IMG/VR virus record: IMGVR_UViG_3300034102_000548
Location: 1-33,166 of that record
Length of the DNA stretch: 33,166 bases
Origin: a virus
Direction: 5' to 3' (one strand)
Shown: piece after piece, positions 1 through 8,356 of the stretch
How positions within the stretch are numbered: the stretch's first letter is position 1
Layout: each line of letters begins with the position of its first letter
Position numbers and translations under genes: made by a program
The notes under the pieces: model-generated
Told to the model about the DNA's origin: nothing
The model's database searches: none
The model's input: only the letters and a program-made list of their open reading frames with translations

Positions 1-1504
1 CAATTGACTTCTGGAACTTGAACATTGGAGAACTTTCAACCTTCTTCAACTCTCGCTCAGATAGGATTGCTAATTCTTCAGAGGTTGCTCTAGTTAGTCC
101 CAGAACCTTGTTTGCCTGGCTACCTTCGGCAATTACGTTCTGAAACAATGTTGATAGACGTGAGAACTGGAACTTACCGAACATCTGTTCGATAGCACGA
201 GCACGGTTTAGCGGATCTAGGGTATCTAGGGCAGACGCAAACTCAACAACGAGACCCTTAACGTCTCCCATGTTTGACTCAACAATGTTCTTTACGTTAA
301 TGCCAAAACTTTGCAGGAACTCAGATGCCTTTCCAGTTGGATTAATTAGAGATGCAAGACCAGACTTAAGTGCGTTAGCACCTTCTGATGCGTTAATGCC
401 ACCTTCCTTCATTGCTGTCAGGAAGAATGCTAGGTCTTCTACGTCTCCACCAAGTTGCTGAATAACTGGGGCTGCCTTTGGAATGGCGATTGTAAGGTCT
501 TCGATAGCAGTTACAGTTTGGTTTTCAACTGCGTTTAGGAAGTTGATCTTTCCTGCTAGGTCTTCTGCAGCAATACCAAAAGCATTTGTCAAAGACATTG
601 TAGTTTCTAGGGCTTGTTGCTGATCTACGTTACCAAGAATTGCGAGTCTGGTTGCGTTAGTAACCTGCTGTAGGAGTTCGACACCCTCTTTACCTGCTGC
701 TGCAGCGTCTGCTGCCATTGTCATTGTGTCAGATACTGCAACACCATACTTTGTAAACTCAGAGGCAAGTCTCTTTACTGACTCTACCATTGCGTCTACA
801 TCTTTAGTAGTGGTTCCAAAACTTCCGTATACCCTGCTAAATTTAATTGCAGCCTTTTCCATATCCATGAAGGCTTTGGCTGCTGCTGTACCTGCCATAG
901 TTAGAGGGACGGTAAAACCAACCATCAACTGGCGACCTGCCCACTGAGTATTCTTACCCCAGTTGAGCATGTTGGTTGACCCCTGCTTTAGGAGTTGATT
1001 TAGAATCTGTTGCTTCTGGGCAGCGATGGCTGTTTTGGTTCCCAGGTTGTCCATGTCAAGAACTAATGGTCTTACGGCAATTGCCTTCATGGCACCGTTT
1101 GCATCACGACCTAGTTGGATGTATTGAGTCTGTAGGTCTTTTACACGTTCACGAGCAACCTTATCAATGGTTGCCATTTCGGTCTTGAATAGTTTACCGA
1201 AACTCTTTGTCGCACCACCAGCATACTTGAAGTATTGCCCCATTGAGAACTTGTTCTTCTCAAGTGAGGTTGTAAAAGACTCCGTGGTGGTCTTGATATC
1301 TGTAATGCCTGCTGCAAACTTCTTAGTTGCATTGATATCGTTTATTAGATTTTGTCTGAGTTTAGCAGCGTTTGCTGCCTGCGTGGCAGTGCCACGAGCC
1401 ATAGATGTTTGGAAGGCTGAAATCTGAGACTGCAAAGCCTGCAGGTTTGCCAAGGCTTGACTGGTATCAATATTTAAATTAATATTAGTCTGAGAATCAG
1501 CCAT
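1..1504 (-). CDS. Tail tape measure protein, N-terminal part (runs off the left edge)
   Basis: This is an open frame of about 501 codons from the ATG at 1504 to the window edge, with no stop, so only the N-terminal part is seen. It starts MADSQTNINLNIDTSQAL, and a GAGG ribosome binding site lies 9 nt before the ATG. The first ~180 residues are helical and polar. A hydrophobic stretch around residues 188-205 (VGFTVPLTMAG) is followed by a long alanine-rich helical region, as in the TP901-1-type tape measure family. It lies directly after the two tail assembly chaperone paralogs, the standard order. The expected role is to set tail length inside the tail tube and help DNA entry. The product name is well supported; the full size is unknown. 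Confidence 0.9.
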   Translation of the reverse strand, partial: MADSQTNINLNIDTSQALANLQALQSQISAFQTSMARGTATQAANAAKLRQNLINDINATKKFAAGITDIKTTTESFTTSLEKNKFSMGQYFKYAGGATKSFGKLFKTEMATIDKVARERVKDLQTQYIQLGRDANGAMKAIAVRPLVLDMDNLGTKTAIAAQKQQILNQLLKQGSTNMLNWGKNTQWAGRQLMVGFTVPLTMAGTAAAKAFMDMEKAAIKFSRVYGSFGTTTKDVDAMVESVKRLASEFTKYGVAVSDTMTMAADAAAAGKEGVELLQQVTNATRLAILGNVDQQQALETTMSLTNAFGIAAEDLAGKINFLNAVENQTVTAIEDLTIAIPKAAPVIQQLGGDVEDLAFFLTAMKEGGINASEGANALKSGLASLINPTGKASEFLQSFGINVKNIVESNMGDVKGLVVEFASALDTLDPLNRARAIEQMFGKFQFSRLSTLFQNVIAEGSQANKVLGLTRATSEELAILSERELKKVESSPMFKFQKSI

Positions 1505-1534
1505 CCATAAACACCTCTTTTATTTTATTTTTTG

Positions 1535-1849
1535 CTACAGTAGCGTAGCAGCATTCTGGGAAATCTTAAGACCCGATGCTTCTTCCACGATTTCATACAC
1601 TGTTGGGAGATCCAGAAGTTCTTCCAACTGTTCTGGCTTTTCTGCTAGTTCTGGCTTGTATTGCTTCATAGCAATAGCCACACATTCTAGAAGAAGATCC
1701 ATTGACTTTGAGTTATTGTCAGCAACCTCTGAAATCTTTTCAAACTTGTCCATGAATGGACGAAGAAGAGAGATCTTTAGTGGTCTAATTTCAATTTTTG
1801 TTCCGTCAAGCAGTGTGATTGTTTTTGCTTCATTTACGGTTGTTGCCAT
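1535..1849 (-). CDS. Short tail assembly chaperone (G-like paralog)
   Basis: This is a 104-residue protein whose whole length matches the N-terminal ~100 residues of the next upstream gene (1903-2589). Shared blocks include the I-x-PLKI-x-LR-FM segment near residue 25 and the A-I-A-M-x-QYKPE segment near residue 65. In siphophages a short G-type chaperone and a longer GT-type chaperone coat the tape measure during tail assembly, and the GT form is normally made by ribosomal frameshifting. Here the short form is a separate gene with its own strong site (AAAGGAGG, 5 nt before ATG) and its own upstream -10 element. It lies just before the tape measure gene, which supports the call. Confidence 0.82.
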   Translation of the reverse strand: MATTVNEAKTITLLDGTKIEIRPLKISLLRPFMDKFEKISEVADNNSKSMDLLLECVAIAMKQYKPELAEKPEQLEELLDLPTVYEIVEEASGLKISQNAATLL

Positions 1850-1875
1850 GTTTTCCTCCTTTAAAGGTCTTATTA

Positions 1876-1884
1876 ATTATAACA
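1876..1884 (-). promoter_or_regulatory. Extended -10 promoter for short chaperone
   Basis: On the minus strand this reads TGTTATAAT, an exact TGn extended -10 box, 26 nt before the ATG at 1849. The Shine-Dalgarno site lies between. It gives the short chaperone (and probably the tape measure) a promoter separate from the long chaperone. Confidence 0.6.
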
Positions 1885-1902
1885 TAAACAATTAATTTTT
1901 AA

Positions 1903-2589
1903 TTAGAGTTTCTCGTAAGATAGCCCCATGCCAATGCCAAAACCAGCCTTCGCTGCTTTCTGACCTTTTAGGGATGTTACGTCGTTTGGGTCTCCACCCT
2001 TATTGAATACTTTATTCTTCATTCTTTCCCAGGCATTCTCTTCTTGCTTTGATGAACCGCCGTCAATGTCAATGCCCTTGAGTGATGCCATGAACTTCTT
2101 TTCATTATATGACTGCTCTCGTTTGGCATTAAGGGTTTCAGATAGTTCTGGCATTGATAGTGATGACTCTAGTTCTTCGTAGTCTTTCCAGATACCCAGC
2201 AGAAAAACCTCAGACTCCAACTTGGCAAGATCTATGGTTTCCCAAGAATTGTTCTCTTTACTATTCGCTTGCTCTGGCAAACTCTCTCCAGAGTCTTCTG
2301 GACTTTTCATACTAATACCTGCTGCTACATCCAAAACCGTGTAAAGAGTTGCTAGGTCAAAGGAGTCTTCAATTTGCTCTATCGTCTTTATTTCTGGCTT
2401 ATACTGCATCATTGCTATAAGGGCACACTGGGAAACAAAGGTAAAAGCGTCATCGTTATTTGAAGACTTCTTGACATTGCCGAACTCTTCCATGAAGAGT
2501 CTTAGGTATTTGATCTTTAGTGGAGTGATGTATATTTGCTCACGATCGATTGTTTCAATGATCGCAGATTTGTATATCGCAGTAGCCAT
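1903..2589 (-). CDS. Long tail assembly chaperone (GT-like, fused in frame)
   Basis: This 228-residue protein has residues 1-100 paralogous to the 104-residue neighbour at 1535-1849. Residues ~115-228 form a polar extension with W, E and K rich helices (for example LGIWKDYEELESSLSMPEL) like the T part of GT chaperones. No frameshift is needed because the G-like and T-like parts are in one frame. The gene has no clear Shine-Dalgarno. Instead a TGGTACAAT box ends 6 nt before the ATG, which fits a leaderless message. A terminator separates it from the major tail protein upstream. I infer it is made at a lower level than the short paralog. Position between tail tube and tape measure supports the role. 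Confidence 0.78.
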   Translation of the reverse strand: MATAIYKSAIIETIDREQIYITPLKIKYLRLFMEEFGNVKKSSNNDDAFTFVSQCALIAMMQYKPEIKTIEQIEDSFDLATLYTVLDVAAGISMKSPEDSGESLPEQANSKENNSWETIDLAKLESEVFLLGIWKDYEELESSLSMPELSETLNAKREQSYNEKKFMASLKGIDIDGGSSKQEENAWERMKNKVFNKGGDPNDVTSLKGQKAAKAGFGIGMGLSYEKL

Positions 2590-2595
2590 GTATCT

Positions 2596-2604
2596 ATTGT
2601 ACCA
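2596..2604 (-). promoter_or_regulatory. Extended -10 promoter, leaderless start of long chaperone
   Basis: The minus strand reads TGGTACAAT and the ATG follows after 6 nt, so the expected +1 is at or next to the start codon. It sits directly below the terminator that ends the major tail protein message. Confidence 0.5.
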
Positions 2605-2637
2605 AAAAGAAAACCGCCTAGTGTTAACTAGACGGTT
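2602..2637 (-). terminator. Intrinsic terminator after major tail protein
   Basis: On the minus strand a 10-bp stem (AACCGTCTAG paired with CTAGGCGGTT, one G-U pair) with a 6-nt loop is followed by TTTTCTTTTTGG. It lies 21 nt past the stop of the tail tube gene. Confidence 0.85.
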
Positions 2638-2657
2638 CCCTACTATATTAAATTATA

Positions 2658-3329
2658 TTACGATGCTGCTGGGATGGTACGATCAATGATCTTACCGTAA
2701 GATGCATCGTTGTTTGGAAGCATTCTAAACGATACTTCAAACATGGTTGCTTCGTCACGCTTTGCTGATACTGTTACATTCTCAATTGAGAGTGCACGGT
2801 ATGCAACATAGATACGCTCAATCTGCTCAGTTGGAGCACAGTCGCCTGTACCTGGACCAACTGCAACTAGACCACGCTCAATTGGGCATTCGCCCAAATT
2901 GCCTGCTGACAAGTTAAGAACTGATAGGTCTGGGTCGGTTACACCGTTGTCCCAGTCAGTGTCTGAGTTGCCTGCTGTTGCGTATAGAAGGTTTTCTAGA
3001 GTTGCTTCAGCGAATGATGTGTTCAGGTTAACCTGCATTCCCTGCTTGTACAACTTTGCAACGTCAAGTAGTTGGTCAACCTGTACTTCACCGAAGTCAG
3101 GCTGGAACTGTAGTTCTAGACCATTGCTGGTGTAACCTACGTTCTTGAAGTTTGCTGCCTTTGCTGCGTCTCCGCTTGCTTGACCTGAGTAGCCAGATAG
3201 CGAGTCACGGAATGACTTGCCATCAGCGTACGCTGGTAGATCGGTGTCTGCTAGTTCTCCGTCCTTGAAGACGAAGAGTGCTGCTGCACCAACGATAATG
3301 TTGGTATTGCTACCTCTGCTGTATGCCAT
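2658..3329 (-). CDS. Major tail (tube) protein
   Basis: This 223-residue protein starts MAYSRGSNTNIIVGAAALFV, and GAGGTG lies ahead of the ATG. It has the mixed beta and glycine-rich composition of siphophage tail tube proteins, with an F-x-N-VG-YTSNGLELQF segment near residue 62 and a VTVSAKRDEATMFEVSFRM segment near the C-terminus. It is followed by a strong terminator and preceded by its own promoter-like box, as expected for an abundant virion protein. The neighbours are the neck genes upstream and the chaperones and tape measure downstream. The name rests on size, position and composition, not on a single diagnostic motif. Confidence 0.82.
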   Translation of the reverse strand: MAYSRGSNTNIIVGAAALFVFKDGELADTDLPAYADGKSFRDSLSGYSGQASGDAAKAANFKNVGYTSNGLELQFQPDFGEVQVDQLLDVAKLYKQGMQVNLNTSFAEATLENLLYATAGNSDTDWDNGVTDPDLSVLNLSAGNLGECPIERGLVAVGPGTGDCAPTEQIERIYVAYRALSIENVTVSAKRDEATMFEVSFRMLPNNDASYGKIIDRTIPAAS

Positions 3330-3385
3330 AATATTTCACCTCTTTTTTCTTTATGGAATTTTTGGGTGGTGTTTCCTCAAGACTA

Positions 3386-3394
3386 AGTATACCA
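3386..3394 (-). promoter_or_regulatory. Extended -10 promoter for major tail protein
   Basis: The minus strand reads TGGTATACT in the 71-nt gap between the neck gene (end 3401) and the tail tube ATG (3329). The start is 57 nt before that ATG, leaving a leader with an AAGAGGTG site. Confidence 0.55.
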
Positions 3395-3400
3395 GCCTTT

Positions 3401-3931
3401 TTAGACTACTTGGTGGTATTCGTAGTCAATAATGATTTTGTTACCAGCATATGTTCTGGCAGTACCAAAATCAATGATATCCCTGGTTTCTTCCAGTTGA
3501 TACATCTTCATTCTGTGGAAAAACACAGGATGAAACTCTGTTGGATCAGTGCCGAATGACACGGTACCGTTAGGGTTTCTAGGCAAAAGCCGAACCCATT
3601 CGTTTAACTCTTGAGCAGACTCGTCTTCACGGTCTAGCAAATCATACACCATTTGAGATATCTCGGTCATTAGTTCTGAGTCTCCCTGCATTTTGTAGAA
3701 ATAGTACAAAAGTTGTTCTGATTTTACGTGTGGGAATGGTGATCTTCTATACTTGAACATTCTGTCATATACCGCAAAAGTGCCATTGCTAAGTGGGAAG
3801 GTTTCTGTCAATGCATCAATGTCTGTTGGCAGGCTTGGAAAGAATGGCAAATTAAAGTTGCCGTCAAAGTACTCTGACACCTTGTCAGCCAGATACTTGT
3901 TTATAAAGATTGGTGGATATGACATTGCCAT
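3401..3931 (-). CDS. Putative tail terminator / tail completion protein
   Basis: I place the start at the ATG at 3931 (MAMSYPPIFINKYLADKV), 2 nt past the stop of the previous gene, giving 176 residues. A start 9 codons further up (3958) would overlap that gene. The protein has alternating helices and strands, with segments LYYFYKMQGD and NEWVRLL near the middle and FGTARTYAGNKIIIDYEYH at the C-terminus. That C-terminal strand-rich end resembles small neck proteins. It lies between the HK97 gp10-like gene and the tail tube, where tail terminators usually lie. The function comes from position only; I do not recognise a motif. Confidence 0.5.
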   Translation of the reverse strand: MAMSYPPIFINKYLADKVSEYFDGNFNLPFFPSLPTDIDALTETFPLSNGTFAVYDRMFKYRRSPFPHVKSEQLLYYFYKMQGDSELMTEISQMVYDLLDREDESAQELNEWVRLLPRNPNGTVSFGTDPTEFHPVFFHRMKMYQLEETRDIIDFGTARTYAGNKIIIDYEYHQVV

Positions 3932-3933
3932 TA

Positions 3934-4590
3934 CTATTTGCCTACTTTCATTATCCAATTATACCCTGTTGTTAGACCCAATGCTCTACCGCCACGTTTA
4001 GCAGATGCAAACTTAGTCTTAAAGTCTTTTTCTCTCTTTAGGCTGTAGAACACCTCATTCAGGAATGATTGCTTTAGGTATGAGTTAAAGAATGTGTCTA
4101 GCACCTTTTGGTATTCACCTTCGGTAGCACCGCCAGGATTGACAACCGTTACTGAGTTAGGGGTGAACACAGTTTCTCCGTCTACCTCAAAAACCAATTT
4201 TGTCCTAGGGGTAATGGTCACAGGAACTCCGCTTTCCATGATGGCAGCCTTGTTGTAGAATGGCACTCTTGATCCAGACTTGATGCTTCTTGATTGGCTA
4301 AATGATGACGATATGGATAGACCGCCACCGACGACAGCATAGTCAATGTCAAACAGTCTTGCGTTTGGGCTTCCTGTCTGATACCACTCATATACGTGAT
4401 GAAGGGATTCTGGATTTACCCTGGCATTTGAATCAATGAAGTCTTTTAGAATTTCTGAAATACGAGCACCAAGCACCTTGAGCAGTGCTGGCTTGGCTTG
4501 CTGTGCACCTTCTAGGAATCCATTGGAGTATCCCAAAATGTTCTTCATGTCTTTGTTAAATGCTTTAAGGTCTAGGCTCATTGTCAACAT
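3934..4590 (-). CDS. Putative HK97 gp10-like neck / tail completion protein
   Basis: This 218-residue protein has a start ATG at 4590 overlapping the previous stop as TAATG, so it is translationally coupled. It begins with a helical segment (DLKAFNKDMKNILGYSNGF). The middle is rich in serine and basic residues (SFSQSRSIKSGSRVPFYNKA), followed by a strand region with a PRTKLVFEVDGE segment, and it ends with a basic stretch (KFASAKRGGRALGLTTGYNW). Size, basic character and place between head closure and tail terminator genes fit the gp10-type neck family. A second in-frame ATG at 4581 is also possible. Moderately sure it is a neck component; exact role not proven. Confidence 0.5.
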   Translation of the reverse strand: MLTMSLDLKAFNKDMKNILGYSNGFLEGAQQAKPALLKVLGARISEILKDFIDSNARVNPESLHHVYEWYQTGSPNARLFDIDYAVVGGGLSISSSFSQSRSIKSGSRVPFYNKAAIMESGVPVTITPRTKLVFEVDGETVFTPNSVTVVNPGGATEGEYQKVLDTFFNSYLKQSFLNEVFYSLKREKDFKTKFASAKRGGRALGLTTGYNWIMKVGK

Positions 4591-5039
4591 TAGACATCAG
4601 TTCCTTGGTTCTCTGATCTACGCAATACAACCTTGTAATACTCTACTGAGCCAAATGGGTTAATAAATGGCTCATTTGTTGCAATTTCAAATAGGGTTGA
4701 TTGTCCAGATCTTGGTCCAGAAGTTTCTACATAAATCTCATTGCCATTTGTATCTCTAATGTTTGTAATCAGGATATTGGTAATTGCATTTCTAGAGTCT
4801 GAACTTGATACCCTGATGTCTGAGCGGATTCTTCCAAGAAGAATTAGTTCTTTTGTGATGTTGACATTTGGCTTGACATCTTCATTTAGTGCAGATCCTG
4901 CAGTGGTCAGGGAGCAGGCAAGAGTCTTGTCGTGTATCCACTGTTTCTTAATGCTGCCAAGGGCAGTCTGCTCTACAATTGGATAGTAGATGTCTGCAAG
5001 AAGTGGAAAAGTGAAACTGGTAGTTTCGCATGTAGCCAT
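4590..5039 (-). CDS. Putative head closure (stopper) protein
   Basis: This 149-residue protein starts MATCETTSFTFPLLADIYYP, coupled to the previous gene by a TAATG overlap. It looks mostly beta, with a conserved-looking ITNIRDTNGNEIYVETSGPR segment near residue 95 and FEIATNEPFINPFGSVEYYK near the end. That is similar in style to small beta-barrel head closure proteins. It is third in a tightly packed set of neck genes (6163 to 3401) with overlaps of a few bases, so the products are probably made together and act in one structure. The name is from gene order and fold style only. Confidence 0.45.
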   Translation of the reverse strand: MATCETTSFTFPLLADIYYPIVEQTALGSIKKQWIHDKTLACSLTTAGSALNEDVKPNVNITKELILLGRIRSDIRVSSSDSRNAITNILITNIRDTNGNEIYVETSGPRSGQSTLFEIATNEPFINPFGSVEYYKVVLRRSENQGTDV

Positions 5040-6163
5040 TAGAGCACCCCGACTTTAGTAATAGACTTCATATACTTGTCAAGTATTTTGTCTACTATAA
5101 GATTACCTGTTCCTTCTAGCATCTTCTTGTCGAACTGAATTCTGTACTGATCAGTGTTATATGTAGTTACATACTTTTGGTAATAGTCTAATCTACCGCA
5201 CATTAGATCGTCAATGAGCATGATTGTTGCTCTCTCAACGTCTGCTGGAATAGCACGGAAACCTTCGTCAAGGACAAATAGGTAATCTGCGTTGTTTACA
5301 AATGTTCCATAGGTTCTGTCGTCATAAGCGTAGTCTCCTCTGGCAATTGGAAGTTTTGGATAACTAGTTGTAATTATGTTTGAGTACCCAGTAAACTCTT
5401 TTACAATTGCTGAGTTGTCTAGGGTAACCTTAAATGTATAAGCCCAAACTCTTTTAGCAGTTTCTGCTCCATTAAGGGTTGGCTCGGTAAGGGTAGTAAT
5501 TCTAAACTCTGTAGTAGATACTACTTCTTGTACAGAGAAGGTAGAGTTGTAGTCTGTATTTGTAAATCCTGCCAAGGTTATTGAATCTCCAACAGCGTAT
5601 CCGTGTGCTGATTCTGTCTCTACCACAGTGTCTGTGCCTGTTGTCTCAAAACTGGTAATTGGGATTGCAACGTCTTCTCCATTGAAGATCATAGCATTAT
5701 TCTCATATACCTTGAGCACACGGTTAGCGTCTCTCCATACTGGCATGTAGTCTAGCCCATTGCCAACTACCTGTAAAATTGACTTGTGATTATAGAAGCC
5801 AATTCCTGTATAGGTGTCAATGATTGATCTTGCAATGAGTTCGTTTTTCTTGTAGTTTGCAATGTCCGTTGCAGTGGTAGCAAGAGAACTTGGATTGACG
5901 TATGGTCGAACAATGTCCAGGTTTGATTCGTAGATGATGTGTTCGTGCTCTGAGTCGTAAAAGCGAATAAGAAACTGACGATCGAATTGAACCTTTCCTG
6001 CTGGCAGGATGTATGTTACTACACCGTCTTCATCTGATGTGATTGTAGTCTCTTCAATTGAGTGGTCCACCAAATCCTCAACATAGACGATGTAGTCATA
6101 GTCAGCATCTGGCAATGTCCAGGTGGTTGTAATTGGATAAGGTGGAACCCTCAAAATTTCCAT
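5039..6163 (-). CDS. Putative head-tail connector with inserted beta domain
   Basis: This 374-residue protein starts MEILRVPPYPITTTWTL, directly after the previous stop (TAA then ATG). Residues 1-75 look like an Ig-like beta domain. Residues ~110-150 and ~300-374 form a helical part (YKKNELIARSIIDTYTGIGF; ATIMLIDDLMCGRLDYYQKY) as in connector or adaptor proteins. Residues ~165-225 are an inserted strand domain with the motif SAHGYAVGDSITLAGF, which recurs in many phage structural proteins. Typical head-tail adaptors are far shorter, so this may be a fused or decorated adaptor. It is expected to sit below the portal. Confidence 0.5.
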   Translation of the reverse strand: MEILRVPPYPITTTWTLPDADYDYIVYVEDLVDHSIEETTITSDEDGVVTYILPAGKVQFDRQFLIRFYDSEHEHIIYESNLDIVRPYVNPSSLATTATDIANYKKNELIARSIIDTYTGIGFYNHKSILQVVGNGLDYMPVWRDANRVLKVYENNAMIFNGEDVAIPITSFETTGTDTVVETESAHGYAVGDSITLAGFTNTDYNSTFSVQEVVSTTEFRITTLTEPTLNGAETAKRVWAYTFKVTLDNSAIVKEFTGYSNIITTSYPKLPIARGDYAYDDRTYGTFVNNADYLFVLDEGFRAIPADVERATIMLIDDLMCGRLDYYQKYVTTYNTDQYRIQFDKKMLEGTGNLIVDKILDKYMKSITKVGVL

Positions 6164-6520
6164 TTAGAGACCGTACCCCTTGGCGACATCTTCTGGTGTC
6201 GCTAGTGTGATGTGGCTACGAGTAAGCCACTTCTCTGCCTGCTCTTCGGTTACAATGTTAAATCCAACCTCTACAGATCCTACACCATTCCAGGTTACGT
6301 TTCTTGTTGACAATAGGGCAACAGACTTATCAGCATTTTTCTTTTCAGTCTTTGCTGGCTTCTCTGTCTTCTCTACTACTGGAACAACTTCCTCAACTAC
6401 AGGAGTCTCTTCTACCTCTTCGATAGTAGCCTCTTCTTGTTCCTTTGCTGCGAGTTCTTCTGCTTCTTCTTGTAGAAGTGCCAAGAATTCCTCTTCTTCG
6501 TTAATTAGTTCGTCTGACAT
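6164..6520 (-). CDS. Acidic small protein after the capsid gene, unknown function
   Basis: This 118-residue protein has an extremely acidic first half (runs of E, then EEVEETPVVEEVVPVVEK), a lysine-rich hinge near residue 60, and a compact C-terminal part with VTWNGVGSVEVGFNIVTEEQ and ATPEDVAKGYGL. It has a strong AGGAGG site 6 nt from ATG and its own TGTTATAAT box just after the capsid terminator. It starts the neck gene operon. The C-terminal part could be a small virion-binding domain with the acidic region as a flexible arm. I do not recognise the family. Confidence 0.6.
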   Translation of the reverse strand: MSDELINEEEEFLALLQEEAEELAAKEQEEATIEEVEETPVVEEVVPVVEKTEKPAKTEKKNADKSVALLSTRNVTWNGVGSVEVGFNIVTEEQAEKWLTRSHITLATPEDVAKGYGL

Positions 6521-6539
6521 AATTACCTCCTAAATTACA

Positions 6540-6548
6540 ATTATAACA
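6540..6548 (-). promoter_or_regulatory. Extended -10 promoter for neck operon
   Basis: The minus strand reads TGTTATAAT, 19 nt before the ATG at 6520, immediately downstream of the capsid terminator. It restarts transcription for the neck genes. Confidence 0.6.
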
Positions 6549-6551
6549 GAA

Positions 6552-6587
6552 TAAAATTAAAAAGAGGGCAGAGCCGAAGCCCTGCCC
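6552..6587 (-). terminator. Intrinsic terminator after major capsid gene
   Basis: The minus-strand stem GGGCAGGGC / GCTCTGCCC closes a UUCG tetraloop and is followed by TCTTTTTAATTTTA. A classic strong hairpin 23 nt past the capsid stop. Confidence 0.9.
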
Positions 6588-6609
6588 CCTCTTAAAGGGT
6601 AGTTACAGA

Positions 6610-7758
6610 CTATGAGTCTGCTCCTGCGTCAGCGAATGCAATTGCATCCTCTTCCTCCCACTGAAGACCAAAGCGGACGAATACGGTGTATTCAATTGTG
6701 TCCTTCTTAGGCTTGTATTCACGGTTTACAGTGATGTCTCTCTGGAAACCCCAGATACGGTTCTGAGGGAATGTTAGGTCAACGTAACCTGCTGGGTAGT
6801 AAGGAACTTCCTGAACGTCAATTCCTAGAACACGAGTGGTGCGAGCACCACCGAATGTCTGACCAGCACCGTCAAGGTATGCCTGACGGTTTGCAGGGGT
6901 ACCTGCTGGAGTACCAGCAAATGCCTCGGCAATAGCGTCTGCTAGGGTACCGTTGTGCTTGATAATACCCTGGAATGCGTCAGTACCAGCGTAGAACTTA
7001 AGGTTGTTCTTAAGTGCACGATACTTACGTGGCATAGCCAAGATAATGTTCTGCATTACATCTGGAGTCCAAGCGTTGTCTGAGACAGTTACTACTGACT
7101 CGTGGGCATCGCCATTCTCCTTAGCCTTGTTGATAAAGCCTTCCATGATACCGAGGAATGCACCATCGCCACTGTCGCCAGTACCGTTGATTGCTAGGTC
7201 CTCAATGTCATTTGCGAACGCATTTGTCATAAGACGTACTAGGTGATCCTCTAGAGCACCACCTTCAATACCGTCTTCAAGTGCTTCTGATGAAACTTCC
7301 CAGTCAAGACGAATCTTCTTGGTGGTAAGTTCTACCTTTGTAAACGATGCACCTGCGTTGGTGTAGTTTCCTACAGCCTGTGCAGCAGCACGGATTACAC
7401 GCTCTCCCACGTTAACTTTTTCAAGTTCCATGGTGTTTGCTCTCATGGTCACACGGCGACCATCCTTGGCGAGAACTGTGGCATCCCACACGTAGTCAAT
7501 AAAACGACGTGCTTGCTCTGGGCGAAGGATACCGCTACCTGCCTCACCAGAAGGGTTTACTGCGTTTGGACCAGTTGTTAGTCCTGCAAGTGCTACTGGA
7601 ATGTTTCCGATTGCACCTGTTGTTGCATAGTTACCTGGTACGTTTGAGCCATCTTCTGAACCTGATGCGAATGCACCCTGTCCTTGATATAGACCAGGAG
7701 TAGTGTCTCCTAGTTGACCAGATGTACCTGGTTGGTTTTTGATAATTTCTTCCGACAT
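6610..7758 (-). CDS. Major capsid protein (HK97 fold)
   Basis: I choose the ATG at 7758 (382 residues) because AGGAGG lies 8 nt before it; the GTG three codons upstream overlaps that site. Residues 1-70 are a flexible, glycine- and asparagine-rich arm. From about residue 80 (RPEQARRFIDYVWDATVL) the sequence has the order of HK97-type capsids of the N4-gp56-like or XkdG-like class: an E-loop region, a long spine helix near GGALEDHLVRLMTNAFAND, and a C-terminal strand end (VNREYKPKKDTIEYTVFVRF). It follows the protease and is followed by a strong terminator, as expected for the most abundant virion protein. Confidence 0.92.
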   Translation of the reverse strand: MSEEIIKNQPGTSGQLGDTTPGLYQGQGAFASGSEDGSNVPGNYATTGAIGNIPVALAGLTTGPNAVNPSGEAGSGILRPEQARRFIDYVWDATVLAKDGRRVTMRANTMELEKVNVGERVIRAAAQAVGNYTNAGASFTKVELTTKKIRLDWEVSSEALEDGIEGGALEDHLVRLMTNAFANDIEDLAINGTGDSGDGAFLGIMEGFINKAKENGDAHESVVTVSDNAWTPDVMQNIILAMPRKYRALKNNLKFYAGTDAFQGIIKHNGTLADAIAEAFAGTPAGTPANRQAYLDGAGQTFGGARTTRVLGIDVQEVPYYPAGYVDLTFPQNRIWGFQRDITVNREYKPKKDTIEYTVFVRFGLQWEEEDAIAFADAGADS

Positions 7759-7792
7759 ATTGTTCACCTCCTGAGTGATTTTTTATTTGTTG

Positions 7793-8356
7793 TTATCTAA
7801 ATAGATCGGCAGTTTTGAGGAAACGTCCGCCCCATAGGGATTTCTCAACCAATTCTGGTTGATTTTCCTGTACGATCTCGCCTAGATCGCCAGACTTGCG
7901 GAAAGCGGTGTCAGCCTCAACAGCATCTACTCTCTTTCCAAACTCGTCAAACACGCCCTTTGTTGCAGTTACCTCATTTTTTACTGCAGCAATTGACTTG
8001 TGTAGTTCTGCGATTTGCTCGGCTTGTGCCTGAACAACCGCAGTTAGATCGCTAAAGGCTTTTGTGACGGTGTCCTTGATGTCTGCAACTGCAGTCTCAA
8101 GAGCCTCGTCTGACTTAGCAACAGGCTCAATAACTTCTTCTTCTGACTCTCTAGGGTCTTCATCTTCTTCTGGCTGCATAGCCTCTGTCAATGGGACAAC
8201 CTTTGTGTCTACAGACTTTTCAACATCTGCATCTTCAGTTACTTCTTCGCTTGTTTCTGCCTCTGGAGCGACCTGTGATTCTTCAACTGTAGTCTCTTCA
8301 ACAGCAACCTCTTCGGCTGGTGCATCAAGAACTACTTCATTTGTTGTGTCAGTCAT
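7793..8356 (-). CDS. Nested scaffold protein from an internal start
   Basis: Within the protease gene, on the same frame, an exact AAGGAGGT (about 8364-8371) precedes an in-frame ATG at 8356 by 8 nt. The product, MTDTTNEVVLDAPAEE and onward, has 187 residues. It is the acidic, coiled-coil C-terminal part without the protease domain. This matches the known arrangement in lambda, where the scaffold Nu3 is made from inside gene C. The parent gene itself has no visible ribosome binding site, so the internal one may be used more often. Sequence support is good; production is inferred. Confidence 0.65.
   Translation of the reverse strand: MTDTTNEVVLDAPAEEVAVEETTVEESQVAPEAETSEEVTEDADVEKSVDTKVVPLTEAMQPEEDEDPRESEEEVIEPVAKSDEALETAVADIKDTVTKAFSDLTAVVQAQAEQIAELHKSIAAVKNEVTATKGVFDEFGKRVDAVEADTAFRKSGDLGEIVQENQPELVEKSLWGGRFLKTADLFR

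Noticed and set aside
1535-2589. A -1 frameshift site between the chaperone genes
   Set aside because: The genes are 53 nt apart, each has its own start, and the long form is already fused in frame.
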